A DNA stretch of 64,000 bases from Morchella semilibera. Taxonomy: Eukaryota; Ascomycota; Pezizomycetes; Pezizales; Morchellaceae. The translations under genes and the position numbers were made by a program. Shown here in pieces: positions 58,361 to 64,000 of this stretch. The number at the start of each line of letters is the position of its first letter. Positions within the stretch are counted from its first letter, which is position 1. Below the pieces are notes generated by a model. It had not been told where the DNA came from and ran no database searches. It saw nothing but the letters and a program-made list of their open reading frames with translations. The DNA is taken from NCBI GenBank assembly GCA_009192285.1, contig CM018603.1, forward strand, positions 7,277,408 to 7,341,407, read 5' to 3'.

Positions 58361-59089
58361 TAGTGTGGTCCACGAGCCTGCCCAAGCCGAGCCCTGGACA
58401 TGGCTCGAGCCGACTTAAGGGGAAAGGGGAAAGCTTGTCCCCGAGCTCGTCTCGAGCTGGTATGTAGACATTTTCTACCAGTTTCCTTCAATAGATCAGA
58501 GTTTCCAATGGTTCACCAGTTCTGTTAAGCAAACCGGTTTTGGTAAACAGATTTGAGCGGCCCTTCAATCATAAACCAGTTTAAACTGGCTTACTAGACG
58601 GTTCTATCATGCAAGTACCCATTAGAGTAAGTATTCCTGCCTTGGCAGGAATTTAGGTGGGCTCAAATATACCTAATAAATCGAGCAAAACACATTGAAT
58701 GTATGAACCAAACGAAAGAACGGTTCTGGTTCTTAAGCTATCTTGCAGAACTGGTACTTAGAGATGTAATCAAGTCTAGTTCGGGATGGTATAACCTCCC
58801 AATACCACCGGTTTCAACCACTGCTAGTATAGATCAACTAATATCGAACTTTCTAGTCATCCCCTCTAGCGAAGCTTCCCTCAAGTGGCGCCACTCTTTG
58901 ATTTTAGGACGCGAAAAACCCTGTGGAATCCTAACATATATAAAATCGTGATAGACAAACGTACTCTCAAGCCGGCTCAAGCCGTATTTCAAATAGACTC
59001 GAGCCATCTTATAATCTTCTCAACTTATGAAGCTTAAGCCATTAGCTCAAGCCGAGTCCTCGAGCCGGCTCGTCTCGTGAACCACACTA
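58361..59089. mobile_element. Non-autonomous element with hAT-like ends, 729 bp
   Basis: The ends are TAGTGTGGTCCACGAG and CTCGTGAACCACACTA, inverted with one mismatch. Subterminal CTCGAGCC/GGCTCGAG words are numerous on both sides. No transposase and no clear target duplication are seen. The interior includes AT-rich filler and several imperfect AAACCAGTTT/AAACTGG words at 58.48-58.62 kb. Confidence 0.6.
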
Positions 59090-60124
59090 GCCGGGAAACA
59101 ATATTTGAAGAACTATCGTCCCGCAGCAGATATTCTCCACGGCCTCATAGCTTGGGATTGGTGTTGGCCCTTGTAGGATTTTGTTATCTCTAGCGCTCGA
59201 GTTAGTGCTACGACTTGAGCTAGGCTTCAAGTTCTAATGGATGTTAACTATCTCGCTGGAGTTTAGATACGAATCAATACATCTTCTCTTCGTTGACACC
59301 CGCTACGTATGTATGTATAACAGAGTAACGAACAGGGGACTTCGGGCCAATATAAATTAAAAGGACTGGAGATCTCGCAACTTGGCTGTTGCTTGACTGC
59401 TTCTTGCCATACTTGGAATCCCTGTTCGTCAACTGGCAGTATTCGTTACTTGTAGCATGTGCCGTTATTCAGACGAGAAAACAACATTGCTTTTATCAAT
59501 CCTGTGTATGCAGTAATGTGCTTTTTTACATTATCCGGCGAGCCACGAGTGCGCCCTGGACAGGGAAAGATGAGAGTTGCTGCCTCTAGAAATTAGTAGA
59601 ATATGGCCCTTAAGCGAGAAAGGGTTTACAATACATAAGTAAAGCTGGGGTTCAAGTACAATGACTCGCTAAAAGAATACCATAGCGCTTCCTTTGTTGA
59701 TACTATCACCCCAAATGCTACTGGGTCGGGCAGTTCTTTGAAATTTATGATTCATTTATGGTATCTGTGACCAGAGCCTGGGACAATGGCAAGCCCGATT
59801 CGACCGCGAATGGGCCAACCCAAGCCAACAAAAGCATAACTTCGTCATGGCTGAGATTGATATGTATGCACCTTGGCGGACCCCTCACCGCTGTCTGTCA
59901 CTTGCTTCTGCCTCCCCCTCCTCCCTATCATATAGACTCACTTATAATTGAGTCTACCCATGATCTATCGCATGGTAGGATAAAATGGTCAAATTCGCGA
60001 CCTGGTCCGTGCTGCCAGACAAGCTGTTTCAGGAGTTGTCTCAGTGTGACCTCAGCTACTCTTCAAGGGCGGGGTACAAAACTTTGGACTTGGTTACGGT
60101 CCACAAGCCTCAGAGTGCTCAACT

Positions 60125-61378
60125 ATGGCAGCAGTCCGGAACCCTTTAGGTGAACTGCAACAAGCACCCCTTCGATATGCTAGTGCCGACACAGATGCGT
60201 ACGAGCCTATGTCAAGGATTTTCCATGAGGCAGAAGCATTACTACCCGATGGAACGGAGTCGCCCCTGGATATATTTGAGCTTTTTTGGACCAACGAGAC
60301 ACTAGAATTATTAGCCCAGAATACCAATGCCTATGCCAATATGCGAGGGGCATATGATATCTCAGTTTATTCTTTTAGAAGGAAGTGGAAGCCTGTTACC
60401 ACCAAAGAATTGCGGGTTTTCCTGGCGCTTTTGATGGCTATGGGTGTGTATCGATGCAAAACACCTACAGATTTGTGGAGGAAGCGATCTGGTGTTAGAC
60501 TGCATGTACCAGAATGGAAGGGACTGGTATCTAAATCAATGGGAAATAATAGATGCTTTCAGATCAAGCGATACTTGCATGTTGCACCGGTTGGAGAGGG
60601 TGAGTGGTGGGAGAAGCTTGAGCCGTTGAGTTCTAAGATGCGGGAAAACTGTATGAAGTACTATCTTCCTTTAGCATTGGTGACAGTCGATGAAATGATG
60701 ATAAGATTTGGAGGACGGAGCAAACATACAGTTCGAATGCCCAATAAACCAATCACCAAAAGATATAAAGTTTTTGCTATCTGTGATCATGGATACACCC
60801 TCAACTGGCGATTTCATTCCAGAGTCAATGGTATAGCAGAGCTGTCCCAAACCTACCGGAATTCGATTGGTATCTCTGCACCAACTACTGCTGTTGTCTA
60901 TCAGCTTGCTGAAGCTTCTCTCCCTTACCGTCAATACAATTTTGTTATTTATATGGACAATCTTTTCAGTACAGTACAACTATTTATGAAACTTGGAAGA
61001 CTGGGGATAGGTGCATGCGGAACAGCTCGAGTACAAGCAGGTCGATTTCCCAAAGAGTACGATAACACTGAGAAAAATATTCCCTGGAATACTGTTTCTG
61101 GAGGTGTGGTTACCGGTAGTGAAGGGTTAGTACTGGCAATGCAGTGGCAAGATAACAATCATGTACACGTCCTATCCACTGTTCATGATTCGAATGAAAA
61201 GGTTACTCGTCTACGGAAACGTCCATGCCTGACAAGCATAAGTGGTCAATTGCTAAGGACCGCATTTGGAAATAATCATAAAATGCATATTCCAATTCCA
61301 GCACTTATCGATGATTACAACTACCATAAAGGAAGAGTTGATATTGCTGATCAACTACGCAGCTACTTCTTTAGTTAG
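60125..61378 (+). CDS. piggyBac-type transposase (DDE_Tnp_1_7), C-terminally truncated
   Basis: The 417 aa frame from ATG matches the piggyBac family: SPLDIFELFWTNETLELLA near residue 46, ELRVFLALLMAMGVYR at about 95, catalytic Asp189 in VTVDEMMIRFGG, Asp278 in YMDNLFST, and Asp406/409 in KGRVDIADQLRSY. Family members continue well beyond that last motif (membrane-like Trp-rich helices and often a Cys-rich end). Here the frame runs into TTAGTTAGGG repeats at 61371 and stops five bases later. The protein thus lacks its C-terminus and is probably dead or altered. No TTAA-flanked terminal repeat was located. N-terminal sequence before the DDE domain is short. Confidence 0.9.
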   Translation: MAAVRNPLGELQQAPLRYASADTDAYEPMSRIFHEAEALLPDGTESPLDIFELFWTNETLELLAQNTNAYANMRGAYDISVYSFRRKWKPVTTKELRVFLALLMAMGVYRCKTPTDLWRKRSGVRLHVPEWKGLVSKSMGNNRCFQIKRYLHVAPVGEGEWWEKLEPLSSKMRENCMKYYLPLALVTVDEMMIRFGGRSKHTVRMPNKPITKRYKVFAICDHGYTLNWRFHSRVNGIAELSQTYRNSIGISAPTTAVVYQLAEASLPYRQYNFVIYMDNLFSTVQLFMKLGRLGIGACGTARVQAGRFPKEYDNTEKNIPWNTVSGGVVTGSEGLVLAMQWQDNNHVHVLSTVHDSNEKVTRLRKRPCLTSISGQLLRTAFGNNHKMHIPIPALIDDYNYHKGRVDIADQLRSYFFS

Positions 61379-61394
61379 GGTTAGTTAGGGTTAG
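61371..61394 (+). repeat. Interstitial telomere-like seam
   Basis: Two full TTAGTTAGGG units plus TTAG, in the same orientation as the terminal array, fused directly to the broken transposase on the left and to an element ending TGATCAAG on the right. Confidence 0.9.
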
Positions 61395-61993
61395 TGATCA
61401 AGTTATATTGATTTATGGGTACAATAGAAACCACAGCTAGGGAAAGCCTAGGCACATGACTACAACTATAACCGCAGGTACAAAAATGAAACCCCACAAG
61501 CCACTTAGGAGAGCTCAACCCAAATTCGGAAGCACAACCCCCAAAGCCGAGTCTTACAACACCCAAGAAGAAAACAGGAAAACACCAAGCACGGGTCCTA
61601 TGCATGCCATCACCCTTATAGCAGCCATCCATGCGAGGGAGGAAGAGCCCCTGCCCGAACCAACAGCTCAACCCAAGTCAGAGGCACAACCCCCTAAGTC
61701 GAGTCTAACAAATCAATCCAGCAAAGACTAAAACCCAACAGCCTAATCCATACCGAGGCACAACCCCGAGACCAGGACTAACAACAGGTACATCCTCCAA
61801 AGAAAAAAGAAACAGGGAGAACCAAGCAACCTCACGGAGGAGGAAACTGAGAAACCCGAATCTCTAGCGGCCCCAGACCTCCACTCCACCCCACCGTTCC
61901 AGTCTTAAGGCAGGAACAGTCGATGGGAAAATAAATAAGAAACAACACATAGGAAAAATAATAAAATGAGTGATAGATATAAAATAATAGAAA
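61395..61993 (-). mobile_element. Telomere-embedded element, 5'-truncated copy, 599 bp
   Basis: It shares its centromere-side end (plus strand TGATCAAG, then CCACAGCTAGGGAAAGCC) and about 550 bp with the unit starting at 62009. It ends abruptly after GATATAAAATAATAGAAA against the next telomere seam, while the other copy continues for another 1.2 kb. Common 3' end plus variable 5' end, with minus-strand polarity, is the signature of a non-LTR retroelement. The plus-strand frame inside (61456-61731) is repeat-derived and not a gene. Confidence 0.7.
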
Positions 61994-62008
61994 GTTAGTT
62001 AGGGTTAG
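61994..62008 (+). repeat. Telomere-like seam between two elements
   Basis: GTTAGTTAGGGTTAG separates the two element copies, the same 10-nt unit as the terminal array. Confidence 0.85.
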
Positions 62009-62646
62009 TGATCAAGCTGTATTTGTTTTAGGGTACAAATAGCAAACCACAGCTAGGGAAAGCCTAGGCACATGACTACAACTATAACCGCAGGTACAAA
62101 AATGAAACCCCATCCACCCCTAGGAGAGCTCAACCCAAAATTCGAAGGCACAACCCTCAAAGCCGAGTCTTACAACACCCAAGAAAGAAGACAAGAACAA
62201 CACCAAGCACGGGTCCTATGCATGCCATCACCCTTATAACAGCAATCCATGCGAGGGAGGAAGAGCCCCTACCCGAACCAACAGCTCAACCCAAGTCAGA
62301 GGCACAACCCCCTAAGTCGAGTCTAACAAATCAGTCCAGCAAAGACCAAAACCCAAAACAGCCCAATCCATACCGAGGCACAACCCCGAGACCAGGACTA
62401 ACAACAGGTACAACCTCCAAAGAAAAAGAAGCAGAGCAAACTCCAACTTCTAGCGGCCCCAGACCTCCACTCCACCCCACCATTCCCGTCTCAAAGCAGG
62501 AACGGTTGATGGGAAAATGATTAAGAGACATAGGAAAATTAACAAATGAGTGACAGATATAAAACAGTGGAAACACAAATAAATCAATAACGAAAGAGTA
62601 TTCCCGTATCCTCCGAACCCAAGTAAACATATCGTATCTATCAATT

Positions 62647-63778
62647 TCAACCACCAAACTCATTCATCAATCGTCGTACCTCGTCCTCTTGGAATGCTGT
62701 TGCAAGGCGTTTGTTCCAATCGGTTAATATCCTGTATGCTCTATCATGCGCCTTGATATTAAGGAGGTAATCAATGACTGTATACTTGGTATCCGGTGGG
62801 TGGAAAAGCCTATCAAACTCCATCATCTCCTTCTCCTCATCATTCAACACCAAGTCCAGATCCATACATCGGACATGACCCCTATCAAACCTCTCACCGC
62901 ACAGACATTTCCTGCCCCAACAGTAGATTCCTCGCCTCCAATCCCAGAGCATTCTCTGCATGGTCGGATCAGATATACCTGTAACAGTAGAAAAAGGGTG
63001 GAGATGAGAAGGCAATATCAGCCATCAATCCATTGAAGGGGGAGGAGGAGCGAAAACCTAAACATGAATATTCGACATAGAAATCCATGCGGTCCACCAA
63101 GACATTAATGTCTAGGTGGACCATCAACTCAAACAAGGCAAAAGGGGGAAGGAGGGTTGGAGGGGGAGGTGGAGGGGAGGGGGGGGGGGAAAGCCTAAAC
63201 ATAGATATTCGACATAGAAATCCATGCGGTCCACCAAGACATTAATGTCTAGGTGGACCATCAACTCAAACAAGGCAAAGGGGGAGGAGGGTTGGAGGGG
63301 AAGCGGAGATGGTGGGGGGGGGGTGGGGGGGAATCATAGATGGGTGGGGGTGGGGGGTGGGGGGTGTGGGGTTAGACCAACCAAGAACGGCAACCGCATC
63401 CAGTCCAGTCAACCTGGCCTCCGGCTCAACAATGGCACTCAAGGTTATAGTCTTCATATCCCTCTCACATACGGTCACAGTCTTCCTCCAAGCCAAAAAG
63501 GAAATCATCTTGTCCTTCAATTCCTTGCCATCAAATAGGTCTCGCTGCTCCAGGAAGGAGGAATACATCCGGTCCTCCAGTAGGTGACCAGCAAGGAGGC
63601 CATCGCATTCCCTGCATCGTCGTTTTTCCCCCCCCCCTACCCGGCGTGTCGACGACCTCGAAAGGGTGGACCTTCCATGACCCCTAGCAAGTCCAGAGTA
63701 GGAAGAGGAGGAGGAGGAGGAGGAGGAGGAGGAACAAATACCATCCAGGATCAGTCTCATCGGGTTGTCACTGTACAT
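62647..63778 (-). CDS. Protein of the telomere-embedded element (two exons inferred)
   Basis: Exon 1 begins with ATG at 63778. It contains a poly-Ser run from a (TCC)n microsatellite, then GGEKRRCRECDGLLAGHLL, RDLFDGKELKDKMISFLAW and IVEPEARLTGLDAVAVLG. An intron covering the tandem repeats ends at a CTACTGTTACAG acceptor near 62982. Exon 2 reads ISDPTMQRMLWDWRRGIY, CWGRKCLCGERFDRGHVRC and TVIDYLLNIKAHDRAYRIL, and ends RRLMNEFGG at 62647. The Cys/His pattern (CWxxxxCxCG, then GHxxC) resembles zinc-knuckle ends of some LINE-type proteins, but no family can be assigned. The donor site is not fixed. Confidence 0.5.
63053..63290. repeat. Direct repeat, two copies of about 100 bp
   Basis: ATATTCGACATAGAAATCC through CATCAACTCAAACAAGGC occurs at about 63066-63140 and again at about 63205-63278, spaced by about 138 bp and nearly identical. 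Each copy is followed by a GGAGG-rich tract. Confidence 0.85.
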
Positions 63779-63800
63779 GGTTTCCAGGTGGTGTTGAAAT

Positions 63801-64000
63801 AGTTAGGGTTAGTTAGGGGTTAGTTAGGGTTAGTTAAGGTTAGTTAGGGTTAGTTAGTTAGGGTTAGTTGGTTAGTTAGGGTTAGTTAGGGTTAGTTAGG
63901 GTTAGTTAGGGTTAGTTTAGGGTTAGTTAGGTTATAGGGTTTATGTTAGGGTTAGTTAGGGTTAGTTAGGGTTAGTTAGGGTTAGTTAGGGTTAGTTAGG
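63801..64000 (+). repeat. Terminal telomere-like array, 10-nt unit TTAGTTAGGG
   Basis: About 18 units of TTAGTTAGGG, with some variants in the first 140 bp (GTTAGTTGG, TTAGTTTAGGG, GGTTATAGGGTTTATG) and a homogeneous final block running to the window edge. The G-rich strand points rightwards 5'-3', as expected for a right chromosome end. The unit is not the TTAGGG common in filamentous fungi. It differs by one base from the TTAGTCAGGG unit known from Yarrowia lipolytica. Confidence 0.9.

Larger units (their letters stand above)
56212..60124. other. Gene-poor, transposon-relic spacer
   Basis: It contains MITE copies at 57151-57250 and 58192-58313, a TIR element at 58361-59089, and a decayed segment near 57.36-57.56 kb related to 26.9 kb. 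The plus-strand frame 56683-56886 is protein-like but isolated. 59.6-60.1 kb is immediately upstream of the transposase and could hold its 5' untranslated region or lost N-terminal sequence. Confidence 0.5.
62009..63800 (-). mobile_element. Telomere-embedded element, longer copy, 1.79 kb
   Basis: Bounded on both sides by TTAGTTAGGG repeats. On its minus strand it starts about 25 bases before an ATG (63778) and ends with the GATCA terminus shared with the truncated copy. No reverse transcriptase motif was found, so if it is a retroelement it is non-autonomous, comparable in layout to MoTeR2 of Magnaporthe telomeres. It carries a spliced-looking coding region, a tandem repeat at 63053-63290 and G-rich simple sequence. 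Confidence 0.65.

Noticed and set aside
61456-62520. Two similar plus-strand frames (91 and 100 codons) as a duplicated gene
   Set aside because: They are the same stretch of the telomere-embedded repeat, antisense to the inferred element polarity, and low in complexity (Pro/Glu/Thr/Ser).
1-64000. CRISPR array, LTR retrotransposon or rRNA genes
   Set aside because: No regularly spaced short repeats with unique spacers, no paired LTRs with reverse transcriptase or integrase motifs, and no rRNA-like stretch were seen.

Overview
The window looks like the end of a chromosome from a filamentous ascomycete (Pezizomycotina). The evidence is short introns (about 55-90 bp) with GT(A/G)NGT donors, fungal-type domain combinations, long repeat-rich gene-poor spacers, and a terminal G-rich telomere-like array running off the right edge. 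A truffle/morel-type (Pezizomycetes) genome would fit the texture, but I cannot prove the species. No bacterial operons, CRISPR arrays or phage genes are visible.

Layout, left to right. 1-4.3 kb: gene-free, with small inverted repeats. 4.3-7.5 kb: a six-exon conserved protein of about 700 aa and a small neighbour. 7.5-11.6 kb: a tRNA-like relic and a GAGAC-rich element with hAT-like ends. 11.6-24.4 kb: three alpha/beta-hydrolase genes (SesB-like effector family), one fused to ankyrin repeats, one compact, and one with a long tandem-repeat N-terminus. 27.7-29.9 kb: an ankyrin-von Willebrand A (vWA) protein with a MITE inside an intron. 33.3-34.4 kb: a fucose-lectin-like beta-propeller. 36.6-38.0 kb: a trypsin-like protease with an unknown C-terminal half. 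40.9-43.8 kb: two divergently transcribed genes that look like distant paralogs, separated by a repeat-containing shared upstream region. 46.4-48.6 kb: a tiny zinc-ribbon protein and a GC-rich gene. 52.3-53.8 kb: membrane-protein genes. 54.8-56.2 kb: a second vWA gene. 60.1-61.4 kb: a piggyBac transposase cut off by telomere-like repeats. 61.4-63.8 kb: two copies, one 5'-truncated, of an element embedded between telomere-like seams. 63.8-64.0 kb: a TTAGTTAGGG telomere array.

Two themes stand out. First, the genes form a subtelomeric set of effector- and recognition-type proteins: SesB-like hydrolases, ankyrin repeats, vWA, a trypsin-like protease and a lectin. These are building blocks of fungal NLR/HET-type self/non-self systems, but no NACHT or NB-ARC ATPase was found, so any immune role is inference. 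Second, the right end preserves a readable history: a transposase gene appears to have been broken and capped by telomere repeats, after which retroelement-like units resembling Magnaporthe MoTeRs entered the telomere. The telomere unit is a 10-mer rather than TTAGGG.

Exon boundaries were derived by hand from splice consensus, frame continuity and comparison between paralogs within the window. No database search was run.
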